Assembly (NCBI RefSeq): GCF_023242365.1
Contig: NZ_JALLIX010000016.1
Span: 1-64,000 of the forward strand
DNA from: Pseudomonas sp. MWU13-2100
GTDB lineage: Bacteria > Pseudomonadota > Gammaproteobacteria > Pseudomonadales > Pseudomonadaceae
Length of the DNA: 64,000 bases
Direction of reading: 5' to 3'
Made by a program: the position numbers and the translations under genes. The notes under the pieces are model-generated. The model ran no database searches. It was not told the DNA's origin and worked only from the letters and a program-made list of their open reading frames with translations. Positions 10,601 through 18,981 of the stretch are shown piece by piece (the first letter of the stretch is position 1; each line of letters begins with the position of its first letter).

Positions 10601-11294
10601 TGACGAAGGCTTCAATGCCGACCGCACACTGATCGAAAAGGCCGTCGCGCCACGCTGCAACCTGCGGGGCTGGAAAGGCTGGATTGCGGCCCTGAGCGAC
10701 TGGCTTGCCGATCTGCTGCAAAGCCCTTTGCGCCTGGGCAACGATCAGCCACCGGTGGTCTTCAAGGATCTCAAGGCCTACCGGGTGGAAATGGAGTTCT
10801 GGTTCGCCAGCCACACGGTGGATGTGCTCAAGGTTGACGAACTGGTGCGCCGCCATACCCACGCTGGTGTCGCCCGGGCCAAGGCCGAGCCGGTCTCGCT
10901 CAATGGCATGTTCAAGGGTTTTATCGACCTGACGTTCGAACACCAGGGTCGCTACTACGTGGCGGACTACAAATCCAACTGGCTGGGCGCCGATGACGCG
11001 GCCTACACCGAGCAGGCCATGAGCCTGTCGATCCTCGACAACCGCTATGACCTGCAATACGTACTCTACCTGCTGGCCCTGCATCGCCAGCTCAAGGTGC
11101 GGCTGCCGGACTACGACTACGAGCGGCATATGGGCGGGGCCTTGTATCTGTTCCTGCGCGGCACTCGAGCGCCGAGTCAGGGTGTGTTTTTCACCCGGCC
11201 ACCGCGTGAGCTGATCGAGCACCTGGACCTGCTGTTCCAGGGTAAACCGGTGCCCCGCAGTGAGCCCGCCTGGGAACAGGGGAGTCTGTTATGA
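7608..11294 (+). CDS. recB: Exodeoxyribonuclease V subunit beta RecB
   Basis: A 1228-residue UvrD-like 3'-5' helicase with a C-terminal nuclease. The Walker A motif ASAGTGKTFT lies near residues 22-31, the Walker B/DExx box LIDEFQDTDPVQ near 390, motif V/VI region VTIHKSKGLEYPL near 760, and the nuclease motif VADYKSNWLG near 1120 with the catalytic DYK. These show that both helicase and nuclease are intact. ATG 7608 overlaps the recC stop as ATGA and the gene overlaps recD in the same way, so the three subunits are translated in balance. It acts in double-strand-break repair and degradation of linear foreign DNA. Confidence 0.95.
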   Translation: MTESKTPLALAFPLRGSQLIEASAGTGKTFTISALYLRLVLGHGGEVAGFDRELLPPQILVVTFTDAATQELRDRIRTRLAEAARFFRDEIAATDGLIAQLRDEYPAEHWPACANRLDIAAQWMDEAAVSTIHGWCQRMLREHAFDSGSLFTQTLETDHSELLGEVLRDYWRLFCYKMHGDALNWVRANWGGPATLLPRVRALFGSERRNDNPQEPAELIEACIQERRQALVQLKAPWRQWAAELRDICLQGVANKTVDGRKMQARYFEPWFEKLSAWAEDETQEQLDIGTGFSRLTAAGLAEAWKGEPPSHPALDAMGGLKTSLDALPTPDAAVLEHAARWVGARFEEEKRRRAEMGFDDMLLRLDAALQADGGERLASLIREQFPVALIDEFQDTDPVQYRIFESIYRIEDNNPECGLFLIGDPKQAIYAFRGADIYTYLRARQATHGRLHTLGTNFRSSQAMVTAVNHVFERAEQREQGRGAFLFREGDENPVPFLPVAAQGRKEVLQIDGQPVAALNLWQLASEQPVSGALYRQQLAAACATRIVELLNGGQQQRIGFVRDGALNGVLPSDIAILVRDGKEAQAVRGELASRGVRSVYLSDKDSVFAAQEAHDLLAWLKACAEPDVERPLRAALACITLNLSLAELERLNQDELAWEQRVMQFRRYREIWRKQGVLPMLRRLIHDFQLPRALMTRSDGERVLTNLLHLSELLQQAAAELDGEQALIRHLGEHLASSGQAGEEQILRLESDEQLVKVVTIHKSKGLEYPLVFLPFICSVKPVDGSRLPLHYHDAERKAQVSLKPTAELIVQADAERLAEDLRLLYVALTRARHACWLGVADLKRGNHNASVLHLSALGYLLGGGAVLGESPGLERWLSDLREGCPALACEVLPAATAEAFQAPRNEAVLLAPRLPKRSASEYWWIASYSALRIGEVQSADTDEAPESPQAQKLFDDERLDPSAPRDPVPSGTDIHRFPRGPNPGTFLHGLLEWAGDEGFNADRTLIEKAVAPRCNLRGWKGWIAALSDWLADLLQSPLRLGNDQPPVVFKDLKAYRVEMEFWFASHTVDVLKVDELVRRHTHAGVARAKAEPVSLNGMFKGFIDLTFEHQGRYYVADYKSNWLGADDAAYTEQAMSLSILDNRYDLQYVLYLLALHRQLKVRLPDYDYERHMGGALYLFLRGTRAPSQGVFFTRPPRELIEHLDLLFQGKPVPRSEPAWEQGSLL

Positions 11295-13378
11295 AACGTT
11301 CTTTTTCACACATCCTGCCGACGGCGCTGAGCGACGACAGCCTGGCCGGACTGACGCCCCTGAGCCGCGCGGCGGACTTGTTGTTGCTGTTGGAGCGCTG
11401 GGTCGCACGGGGTTGGTTGCGGGCGCTGGACAAGGCCTTCGTGGCCTTTCTCCACGAGCTCGATCCCGAGGCCGATCCGCTGGTGCTGCTGGCGGCGGCG
11501 CTGACCAGCCATCAGCTGGGGCACGGGCATGTCTGTCTCGATCTGTTCGCCACCTTGCAGGAGCCGGACTTCGCCCTGTCCCTGCCGCCGGAAGGCGATG
11601 TTCAGGGCGGGGCGTTGCTGCTGCCGTCGCAGTTGCTGGTGGCCCTGGACGGCGAGCACTGGTGTCGATCCTTGCAGGCAAGTTCACTGGTGGCGCTGGC
11701 GGACGATGCGGGCATCGAGGCGGCACAGCGTCCGCTGGTGCTCAGCGGGCGACGTCTGTACCTGCGCCGTTATTGGGCTTACGAGCGGCGTATCGACGAG
11801 GCCTTGCGCCGGCGTCTGGCCGAACAGGAAGAGACCCCGGACGACCTGGCGCAACGTCTGACCGCGTTGTTCGGCGCGGCGCAGCCCGGTGCGCGTATCG
11901 ATTGGCAGAAACTCGCCTGTGCCCTGGCCACGCGCGGGGCGTTCAGTATCGTTACCGGTGGCCCCGGTACCGGCAAGACCACCACCGTGGTGCGGCTGTT
12001 GGCCTTGCTCCAGGCCCCGGCGGTGGCGGCGGGAAAACCCTTGCGTATTCGCCTGGCGGCACCCACCGGCAAGGCCGCCGCGCGCCTGACTGAGTCCATC
12101 AGTGCGCAGGTGCGCTCGCTGGATATCGATGAGGGCGTGCGCGGCAAGATCCCCAGCGACGTCACCACCGTGCACAGGTTATTGGGTAGCCGGCCGGGTA
12201 CCCGGCACTTCCGCCATCACGCGGGCAACCGCCTGCCACTGGATGTCTTGGTGGTGGATGAAGCGTCGATGATCGACCTGGAAATGATGGCCAATCTGCT
12301 GGATGCCTTGCCGGATCATGCACGGTTGGTGCTGCTGGGTGACAAGGACCAACTGGCGTCGGTGGAAGCCGGCGCGGTATTGGGTGACCTGTGCCGGGAT
12401 GCCGAGGAAGGCTGGTATAGCGCGCGGACCCGTGGCTGGCTGCAAGCGGTCAGCGGCGAGGACTTGAGCGGCAGCGGTTTGCAGGAAGACCTGGACGACA
12501 GCCATCCGTTGGCCCAGCAGGTGGTGATGTTGCGCCACTCCCGGCGCTTCGGCGAAGGCAGCGGCATCGGCCAGTTGGCCCGGCTGGTCAATCGCCAGTC
12601 GGCGGACGAGGCGCGGGCGTTGCTGGCGGCCGGCAGTCATGCGGACCTGTTCGCGCTGTCGCTCAAGGGCGAGCAGGACAAGCGGTTCGAGCGCCTGGTG
12701 CTGGACGGTCAGGGCAGTGGCCCGAAAGGTTACCGACATTACCTGGGGGTGCTGCGTGGCCAGCGTCCGGCCACCGGCACTGATCTGGCGGATGCACGCT
12801 GGACCGATTGGGCGCGCACGGTGCTCCAGGCCTTCGACGAATTCCAGTTGCTCTGCGCCGTGCGCAAGGGGCCTTGGGGCGTCGAGGGTTTGAACCAGCG
12901 GATTAGCGCGGCGTTGTTCGCCCATCGGCTGATCGACAGCGACCAGCATTGGTACGAAGGGCGGCCGGTGCTGATGACGCGTAACGACTACGGCCTGGGT
13001 TTGATGAATGGCGATATCGGCATTGCCTTGAGACTGCCGGAGCGCGATGGGCCCGAGGCCGGCGAGGCGGTATTGCGGGTGGCGTTCCCGCGCAATGACG
13101 GGCAGGGCGGGGTGCGCTTTGTCCTGCCCAGTCGGTTGAACGATGTGGAGACGGTGTACGCGATGACGGTGCACAAGTCCCAGGGCTCGGAGTTTGCCCA
13201 TACCGCCTTGATCCTGCCGCAGGCGTTGAATCCGGTGTTGACCAAGGAACTGATCTACACCGGCATCACCCGGGCCAAGGATTGGTTCAGTTTGATCGAG
13301 CCCCGTGCGGGGGTGTTCGAGGAGGCGGTGGGGCGCAAGGTCAAGCGGCTCAGCGGATTGATGCTGGAGCTGGGTTAG
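11291..13378 (+). CDS. recD: Exodeoxyribonuclease V subunit alpha RecD
   Basis: A 695-residue SF1B 5'-3' helicase, the fast motor of RecBCD. The Walker A motif TGGPGTGKTTTVV is near residues 221-233, Walker B VVDEASMIDLEMM near 320, and the C-terminal motif MTVHKSQGSEFAH near 625. Its length is typical of RecD1; the much longer N-terminus of RecD2 is absent. ATG at 11291 overlaps the recB stop by 4 bp. It ends the operon and is followed by a REP inverted pair that could stabilise or terminate the transcript. Confidence 0.94.
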   Translation: MKRSFSHILPTALSDDSLAGLTPLSRAADLLLLLERWVARGWLRALDKAFVAFLHELDPEADPLVLLAAALTSHQLGHGHVCLDLFATLQEPDFALSLPPEGDVQGGALLLPSQLLVALDGEHWCRSLQASSLVALADDAGIEAAQRPLVLSGRRLYLRRYWAYERRIDEALRRRLAEQEETPDDLAQRLTALFGAAQPGARIDWQKLACALATRGAFSIVTGGPGTGKTTTVVRLLALLQAPAVAAGKPLRIRLAAPTGKAAARLTESISAQVRSLDIDEGVRGKIPSDVTTVHRLLGSRPGTRHFRHHAGNRLPLDVLVVDEASMIDLEMMANLLDALPDHARLVLLGDKDQLASVEAGAVLGDLCRDAEEGWYSARTRGWLQAVSGEDLSGSGLQEDLDDSHPLAQQVVMLRHSRRFGEGSGIGQLARLVNRQSADEARALLAAGSHADLFALSLKGEQDKRFERLVLDGQGSGPKGYRHYLGVLRGQRPATGTDLADARWTDWARTVLQAFDEFQLLCAVRKGPWGVEGLNQRISAALFAHRLIDSDQHWYEGRPVLMTRNDYGLGLMNGDIGIALRLPERDGPEAGEAVLRVAFPRNDGQGGVRFVLPSRLNDVETVYAMTVHKSQGSEFAHTALILPQALNPVLTKELIYTGITRAKDWFSLIEPRAGVFEEAVGRKVKRLSGLMLELG

Positions 13379-13397
13379 CGGTGTCAGTGCCGGCCCC

Positions 13398-13511
13398 TTC
13401 GCGGGCAAGCTCCGCTCCCACAGGTGCTGTGTCGTACACGAATCTGGAGTTCGACACGGACACACTGTGGGAGCGGAGCTTGTCGGATCGCCGCAGCGCC
13501 GCGAAGAGGCC
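13398..13511. repeat. REPIN (inverted pair of REP sequences)
   Basis: The left arm CGGGCAAGCTCCGCTCCCAC ending at 13422 is mirrored by CTGTGGGAGCGGAGCTTG at 13465-13482, separated by about 40 bases. This is the first of several copies of the same REP family in the window and fills the 173-bp gap between convergent recD and the amino-acid transporter gene. Confidence 0.85.
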
Positions 13512-13551
13512 CGTGAGGTCGCTCGATATCTATCAGACAGCCCCCGCGCTT

Positions 13552-15093
13552 CTAACCCACCATGCCCACCTCGGTTTGCGCAGGCCCCTCAATCCCCATG
13601 AATCGCCGCACCCGCTCGCCTCGCTGCTCCTCGCGGATCGCCCGCGGGCTGGCGTCCAACTGCACCACCCCGTTCTCCATGAACACCACCCGATCGGAAA
13701 TCGACATGGCGAAATCCATCTCATGGGTGACGATCAGCATGGTCATCCCTTCATCCGCCAACTCGCGAATCACCTTCAGCACTTCCCCGACCAGCTCCGG
13801 GTCGAGTGCCGAAGTCGGCTCGTCGAACAGCATGATCTGCGGTTCCATCGCCAGCGCCCGGGCAATCGCCACCCGCTGCTGCTGACCGCCGGACAACTGG
13901 TGCGGGTACTTGCGGGCATGGGCCAGCAGGCCGACCTTGTCGAGCAAGGCGAGTGCCCGCTGTTCGCTCAGTTCGCGGGCCACACCGTGGTAGCGCGACG
14001 CCAGGGTGATGTTGTCGAGGATGCAGCAATGGGGGAACAGGTTGAAGTTCTGGAACACCATGCCGATGCGCCGCACGCCCTGGCGAATCTGCGGGCTATT
14101 GGGGTGATTGGCAGCGCTGATAAAGCCCTCGCCGAAGAGCACGATCTTGCCCTGGTCGATGCTTTCCAGGCCGTTTATGGTACGGATCAGCGAGGTCTTG
14201 CCCGAGCCGGACGGGCCGATGATAGAGATCACCTGGCCACTGCCGACCGCCAGATCGATGCCCTTGAGCACTGCGTGGTTGCCATAGCACTTGTGGATAT
14301 TGCGCAGGTCCAGCGCCAGCGGCGTGCCGCTGACCGATTGCGCGCGCGGCGACGGGGCCAGCGCCGGCTGCGCGGCCCTGAGTCCGGCGATGGCACGCTC
14401 ATCGAGGGTTTGCGGCTTGCGCTGGCTGAGGTCGAGATGCCGCTCCAGGCGTTGCAGGAGCCAACCGAACAGGCTCACGATCAGCACGTAGTACACCGCC
14501 ACCGCGCCAAGGGTTTCCATCACCAGGAAATTCTGCGCGTAGAGGCGCTGGCCGACGGTGAGCAGCTCGGTGAGGGAAATCACCGAGACCAGCGAGGTCA
14601 GTTTCACCACCGTGATGTATTCGTTGATCAGGGTCGGCAACGAGATACGAAAGGCCTGGGGAATCACGATCAAGCGTTGCAGCCCGAGCACGCCGATACC
14701 CAGGGCGCGGCCGGCTTCCTTCTGGCCCCTGGCGACCGAGATCAACCCGCCGCGATGGATCTCGGCCATGTACGCGGCCTCCGTGACCACCAGCGCGAGC
14801 AACCCGGAATAGAACGGGTCGGAAAGTACGCCACCGGTGCTCGGGAACAGCTGCGGCAGGTTGTAGACGAACACCACCAGCACCAGCAGCGGGATGCTGC
14901 GAAAGAACCAGATATAGGCCGCCGCCGGGAGGCGTAGCCAGGCCGAGGCGGAGAGTTTGGCCGAGGCCAGGAAGAAGCCCAGCAGCATGCCGATAAACCA
15001 GGCCAGGGCGCTGAGTTCGACCACCGTGACGCAGGCCTGCCAGAAGGCCGGCATCGAGAACAGCGAAAAGAAATAGGGCCAATCGAATTGCAT
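13552..15093 (-). CDS. Fused amino-acid ABC transporter permease/ATP-binding protein
   Basis: A 513-residue fusion. Residues 1-230 form a polar amino-acid ABC permease (HisM/GlnP type) with several membrane helices; residues about 260-500 form the cognate ATPase with Walker [11 protein letters not shown], signature [15 protein letters not shown] and Walker [13 protein letters not shown]. In most PAAT transporters these are two genes, so this is a genuine fusion with an Ala/Arg-rich linker near 236-250. The preceding gene encodes the matching solute-binding protein, with a REPIN between them. It should import an amino acid or a related amphipathic molecule; the substrate is unknown. Confidence 0.9.
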   Translation of the reverse strand: MQFDWPYFFSLFSMPAFWQACVTVVELSALAWFIGMLLGFFLASAKLSASAWLRLPAAAYIWFFRSIPLLVLVVFVYNLPQLFPSTGGVLSDPFYSGLLALVVTEAAYMAEIHRGGLISVARGQKEAGRALGIGVLGLQRLIVIPQAFRISLPTLINEYITVVKLTSLVSVISLTELLTVGQRLYAQNFLVMETLGAVAVYYVLIVSLFGWLLQRLERHLDLSQRKPQTLDERAIAGLRAAQPALAPSPRAQSVSGTPLALDLRNIHKCYGNHAVLKGIDLAVGSGQVISIIGPSGSGKTSLIRTINGLESIDQGKIVLFGEGFISAANHPNSPQIRQGVRRIGMVFQNFNLFPHCCILDNITLASRYHGVARELSEQRALALLDKVGLLAHARKYPHQLSGGQQQRVAIARALAMEPQIMLFDEPTSALDPELVGEVLKVIRELADEGMTMLIVTHEMDFAMSISDRVVFMENGVVQLDASPRAIREEQRGERVRRFMGIEGPAQTEVGMVG

Positions 15094-15190
15094 AGATACC
15101 TCGGTGTCGCGATGGAGCGATTACTGAGCGATGACATCCTTGTGGGCGCGGTGCTTGGTCCGGGCGGTGTTCCGACAACGAACGAGGCCC

Positions 15191-15281
15191 CTGTGGGAGC
15201 GGAGCTTGCCCGCGAAGAAGTCGCTGCGGTCGTCCAGGCATACCGCGTTATCGTTCTTCGCGGGCAAGCTCCGCTCCCACA
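15191..15281. repeat. REPIN (inverted REP pair)
   Basis: CTGTGGGAGCGGAGCTTGCC from 15191 is mirrored by the complementary arm ending at 15281 (GGGCAAGCTCCGCTCCCACA), with an inner TTCTTCGCG/CGCGAAGAA extension and a loop of about 35 bases. It lies between the solute-binding protein gene and the permease-ATPase gene of one operon and could lower expression of the downstream gene. Confidence 0.85.
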
Positions 15282-15318
15282 TCAACAACCCCACAGGACT
15301 CAAGCCCTGTGGGGGACC

Positions 15319-16107
15319 TTACTCCGCCGCTTCCAGGCTGTACTTGCTCAGTATGGCCGCGTACTCGCCGCTCTTCTTGGTTTCCTCGAAGGCCTTGAGC
15401 AACGCCTGGTACGTCGCGTCATTGCCCTTCTTCACAAAAATCCCGAGGGTCTGCGCATAGATCAGGTGCTCGCTGGTCACCACCACCCGGCCCTTGGTCT
15501 TCTCGGCGATCAGCTTCGCCGCACCGGCAATTTCCACCTGCGCCTGGACGTTGTTGGACAGCAGCGCCTGGGTCACTTCCGGTGCCGAGGGATATTCATT
15601 CACGGTGATCGCGCCCTTGCCCTTGGGCACACAGTAATCGGTCGACAGCTTCTGGAACTGCGCGACCCAGGTGGTGCCCTGTTCAAGGCCGATCTTCAAC
15701 CCGCAGAGGTCCTCCGGCGTGCCCGGTTTCAGCGTGCTGCCGCTGGGCACCATGATCGCTGCGCCGGTCTTGGCGTAGGGAATGGTCATGGCCTGGGTCT
15801 GGCGCTCGGGGGTGATGTACATGCCGGAAATGATCGCGTCGTAGTGCCCGGCATTGAGACCGAGGATCAGGCTCGGGAACTTGGTGTCGACGAACTGTGC
15901 CTTGGCCTCCAGGTGCTTGGCCAGGGCCCGGGACAACTCCGGATCGGAGCCGACCACGTTCTTGTCGGCGTCATAGGATTCGAATGGCGGGTAGGTGATT
16001 TCCATCCCGACCTTCAGTTGGCCGGGGGTGGCCGTCGAGGCGAAGGCCGCGCTGGTGCAGAGCAGGCTGGTAGCGATCAGGGTCAGGCAGGTTGTTTTCT
16101 TATACAT
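15319..16107 (-). CDS. Periplasmic amino-acid-type solute-binding protein
   Basis: A 262-residue SBP_bac_3 family protein with a Sec signal peptide (hydrophobic stretch LTLIATSLLCTSAAFAS near residues 8-24). The mature domain contains typical elements, for example VGMEITYPPFESYDADKN and YDAIISGMYITPERQ. It delivers the substrate to the fused permease-ATPase encoded 225 bp downstream. Upstream are the 2OG-type oxygenase and TIM-barrel genes on the same strand, separated by about 40 and 12 bp, suggesting that the transported compound is metabolised by those enzymes. Confidence 0.9.
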   Translation of the reverse strand: MYKKTTCLTLIATSLLCTSAAFASTATPGQLKVGMEITYPPFESYDADKNVVGSDPELSRALAKHLEAKAQFVDTKFPSLILGLNAGHYDAIISGMYITPERQTQAMTIPYAKTGAAIMVPSGSTLKPGTPEDLCGLKIGLEQGTTWVAQFQKLSTDYCVPKGKGAITVNEYPSAPEVTQALLSNNVQAQVEIAGAAKLIAEKTKGRVVVTSEHLIYAQTLGIFVKKGNDATYQALLKAFEETKKSGEYAAILSKYSLEAAE

Positions 16108-16149
16108 GTTCGGTGGCTCCGATGTGAAGGCTGGGGTGTGAGGGCTGGG

Positions 16150-17208
16150 TCAGGATGGCTGCGACTGGTTTTTCAAATGGCCGAAACTCGACGGCTTGCG
16201 GGCTTTCTCCGGCAGGGCGATCTCGCCGTCCGCCACGCGCTTGCGCAGGTATTGGTAGGTCTGCAAGGCCTGGCCGTACATGTGCTCGCCAATGGCGATC
16301 TGTTCATAGTCCTGGCCGGCCTTGGCGAAGCCCGGCAGCGGCTGGATCAACGTGTGGAAGTCGCAGGCATAGAACAGCGGGAAGGAATACCGCTCTTCGC
16401 TCACCGTGCGCACCCGGTGGGCGGTGGCGACAAAGGCACCGGCGCTCATCACTTCGAGCATGTCGCCGATGTTCACCACGAAGGCCCCGGGCAGGGGGGG
16501 CGCATCGATCCACTGGCCCTGGTCGTTCATCACTTCCAGGCCGGGCTTGTCCGCCAGCAGGATGGTGAAGCACTCATAGTCGGTGTGGGCGCCGATGCCG
16601 GGAGCGTCCTGGGCGGCACCGTCGAAGGGGTAATGGATCAACCGCAGCTTCGACGGCGGCCGGGTGACCAGGGCGTCGAAGGTGTTCTCCGCCAGGCCCA
16701 GGGCCAGGGCGAAACCGCCGAACAGCTTGCGACCGAGGGCGAAGACCGCCGCGTAATAGGCTTGCACCGCCTCCTTGAAGCCCGGCAGCGTCGGCCAGTC
16801 ATTCGGTCCCAGCAGCGGCGTGCCGGCCAGCACCAGCGGATCGTCCGCCGGTACTTCGAAGCCGATATCGAAGGCTTCCTTGTGGTCCGGTTTGCCCTTG
16901 GCGTACACCTCTTCACCTTCCGGGACAAAGCCCTTGTGGGTGGCCGAAGTGCCGATGTAGTGCCGCATCTTGGTTTCGAACGGCTGGGCGAAATAGTCCT
17001 TGGCCGCCTGGCGCAGATTATCGATCAACTGCGGATCGATGCCGTGCCCGGTGATGTAGAGGAAGCCCACTTCGCTGGCGGCGGCCCCCAGTTGTTCGGC
17101 GACCGTCAGGCGGTGTTCGAGCTCGACGCTGAACAGCCCGGCGATGTTCACTTGCGGAATGCTCTTGAAGTTGGCTTGGACCGGGCTGTTGGCGGTGTTC
17201 TCAGACAT
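16150..17208 (-). CDS. Isopenicillin N synthase-like non-haem iron oxygenase
   Basis: A 352-residue Fe(II)-dependent oxygenase of the isopenicillin N synthase/2-oxoglutarate dioxygenase fold. The iron facial triad is visible as HTD in [13 protein letters not shown] (about residues 217-219) and a distal His in ATAHRVRTV (about 272), followed by RYSFPLF carrying the Arg-x-Ser that binds a co-substrate carboxylate. An N-terminal DIOX_N domain ([10 protein letters not shown] to about 130) is present. These family members in proteobacterial transport operons usually have no assigned substrate. It is cotranscribed with the TIM-barrel protein and the ABC transporter. Confidence 0.85.
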   Translation of the reverse strand: MSENTANSPVQANFKSIPQVNIAGLFSVELEHRLTVAEQLGAAASEVGFLYITGHGIDPQLIDNLRQAAKDYFAQPFETKMRHYIGTSATHKGFVPEGEEVYAKGKPDHKEAFDIGFEVPADDPLVLAGTPLLGPNDWPTLPGFKEAVQAYYAAVFALGRKLFGGFALALGLAENTFDALVTRPPSKLRLIHYPFDGAAQDAPGIGAHTDYECFTILLADKPGLEVMNDQGQWIDAPPLPGAFVVNIGDMLEVMSAGAFVATAHRVRTVSEERYSFPLFYACDFHTLIQPLPGFAKAGQDYEQIAIGEHMYGQALQTYQYLRKRVADGEIALPEKARKPSSFGHLKNQSQPS

Positions 17209-17220
17209 GACGCAAGCACC

Positions 17221-18072
17221 TCACGGGTGGGTTGATTGGCTGAAACGCTGGAAATGTTCGCGCTCGGTCCGGGCCATCCAGACATTCAGCGCCCACAGGT
17301 CGGCGACCGGCACATTGGTGAAGGGCAGGTGATGCAGGTAGCCGTCGGCGCCGAACTCCGGGGTCAGCGTGGTGACCGTGAAGCCTCGCGCCTGCTGGGC
17401 GCGCCAGATACTTTCCCAGTGGGCCTGGTGGAAGGCCAGCTCGCGGGCGTATTCCGGCGCGCCGGGGTGCGGCACCTGCGGGCCCTGGTCGTAGCCGACT
17501 CGCGCCTGGATATGGTGGACGCGCTCGATAAAGGCGCTGAGGTCATCGGCGGGATCATCCAGCAGGCGTTCGCAGGTGACGATCCAGTGGCTGATATCGC
17601 TGGTGAAGCGCAGGTCGGGCAGTTGCCGGATCAGTTCCAGGGTCAGCCAGGGATTGAACAGCGAGCGCGAGCGGTGGGTTTCGAAGACGCAGACCTGACC
17701 GTGGCGTTGCGCCAGGGCCATGGCCTGACCGAAGAATTCCACCTGCTGCGCCAGGGGCCAGCGGTCGTTGCCGGCCAGCACATTGACGAAGCGCGGTTGC
17801 AGCTCGGCGGCCCAGGCCAGTTTGCGGTCCAGGTCCAGCAGGTGTTCGGCGGGGGCGGCAGCCTGGGCGGGGAGCACGTCGTAGGCGGTGAAAACGGTGC
17901 TGATATAACCCAGCTGGTTGGCCCGCAGAAAGGCGGCGAACTCGCTGCGTTCAGTGGCGTCCAGCGGCAGGCGCGCCTCGAGGCCGTCGAAGCCGGCGGC
18001 CAGCAGCTCTTCAAGGGCCTGGGCCTTGCTCGCGGTATAGCCCCAAAGGGTACGGAAAATCTCCAGTTTCAT
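17221..18072 (-). CDS. Sugar phosphate isomerase/epimerase-like TIM-barrel protein
   Basis: A 283-residue AP-endonuclease-2-like TIM barrel (xylose isomerase-like fold). It begins MKLEIFRTLWGY and contains ETHRSRSLFNPW and FTSDISHWIVTCERL, which fit metal-binding strands of this fold. Such proteins act as epimerases, isomerases or dehydratases on small hydroxy compounds. It is the first gene of the minus-strand unit and lies 12 bp before the oxygenase, so both probably act on the same imported substrate. The precise reaction cannot be assigned from sequence. Confidence 0.8.
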   Translation of the reverse strand: MKLEIFRTLWGYTASKAQALEELLAAGFDGLEARLPLDATERSEFAAFLRANQLGYISTVFTAYDVLPAQAAAPAEHLLDLDRKLAWAAELQPRFVNVLAGNDRWPLAQQVEFFGQAMALAQRHGQVCVFETHRSRSLFNPWLTLELIRQLPDLRFTSDISHWIVTCERLLDDPADDLSAFIERVHHIQARVGYDQGPQVPHPGAPEYARELAFHQAHWESIWRAQQARGFTVTTLTPEFGADGYLHHLPFTNVPVADLWALNVWMARTEREHFQRFSQSTHP

Positions 18073-18405
18073 CGGTGCGCCTCAACGAAGCCTTGAACGG
18101 TTCGATGCGCGTCACGGCGTGGGCCCGGGACGAGCGGTTACGGCAGTAACAGAGGGCGTTCGTCTAGCCAGTTCTCTGCGGAGCCGGTCTGACATCAGAT
18201 CAGGGGAGGGCCTTCTCCCCTGCAGGAGCGTGGTGTCGATCTTAGGCAGCCCAGTGCGCGCAGAAGAATAGGAAAGCTCAAATCCATACTTCAGAGATTT
18301 ATAAACCAATAGTTGGCTATCTAGTGCTGGAGATCCATCCTGGCAATCCAAGGGGTATGCTATTGTTTCGGCATTATTCCTACGTAGTTTTAAGAGAATT
18401 CCTGC
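18073..18405. other. Divergent intergenic region upstream of yfiR
   Basis: This 333-bp region separates the minus-strand TIM-barrel gene from yfiR and should hold both promoters. A perfect 8-bp inverted repeat, CAGGGGAG (18201-18208) and CTCCCCTG (18215-18222), is its most conspicuous structure. The sequence from about 18290 to 18400 is more AT-rich, as expected for a promoter, and an AAGAG ribosome-binding sequence precedes ATG 18406. No gene is seen. Confidence 0.5.
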
Positions 18406-18981
18406 ATGAACGTGGCTGTCTCGACGACAGGGCGATTTTGGGGGTGGAAGCCGTTCTGCCTGTCCGCTCTTCTCTGTTTGTCGACGCACATCAGCTTTGC
18501 CCAGGACTCCGTGCCCAGCGGCGCTGCCGACCAGCGCGCCCAGGCGGTCACCCAGGTGGTGCTGGGGATTCTCAGCTATGCGCGCTGGCCGGTGGAGCCC
18601 ACGCAACTGCGCCTGTGTATCGTCGGCCCCACCGAGTACACCGACGATCTGGTCAAGGGCACCACCCAGGCCTCCGGGCGACCGGTGCTGGTCCAGCGCC
18701 TGCTGGCCAGCAGTCCGACCCTCGGCAGCGCCTGCGATGCCGTGTATATCGGCAAGCTGAGCAGTGACGAACGCAGCCAGCTCTTCAGTGCCCTGAACGG
18801 CCACGCGGTGCTGAGCATCAGCGAAGGTGGCGATCAGTGCACGGTCGGCAGCCTGTTCTGCCTGCGGGTCGCCGATAGCCAGGTGTCGTTCGAGGTCAAC
18901 CTCGACTCGGTCGCCCGCAGCGGTGTGCGCATTCACCCCAGCGTGTTGCAGCTCTCGCGGCGCCGGAGCGCCCAGCCTTGA
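18406..18981 (+). CDS. yfiR: YfiR family periplasmic repressor of the diguanylate cyclase YfiN
   Basis: A 191-residue YfiR-family (DUF4154) protein with an N-terminal signal peptide (about residues 12-33, ending near SFAQ). YfiR is a small periplasmic protein that holds the membrane diguanylate cyclase YfiN inactive; redox changes and YfiB release it. Four mature cysteines are visible in CIVGPTEY, GSACDAVY, DQCTV and SLFCLRV, matching the two disulfides known in P. aeruginosa YfiR. The stop overlaps the TTG start of yfiN, so the pair is translationally coupled. Confidence 0.9.
   Translation: MNVAVSTTGRFWGWKPFCLSALLCLSTHISFAQDSVPSGAADQRAQAVTQVVLGILSYARWPVEPTQLRLCIVGPTEYTDDLVKGTTQASGRPVLVQRLLASSPTLGSACDAVYIGKLSSDERSQLFSALNGHAVLSISEGGDQCTVGSLFCLRVADSQVSFEVNLDSVARSGVRIHPSVLQLSRRRSAQP

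Noticed and set aside
15088..17235. A plus-strand open frame of about 715 codons opposite the binding-protein and oxygenase genes
   Set aside because: It spans two real genes and a REPIN on the other strand and has no motif.
18112..18936. A minus-strand frame opposite yfiR
   Set aside because: Overlaps yfiR, whose signal peptide and cysteines are recognisable; the antisense product has no features.
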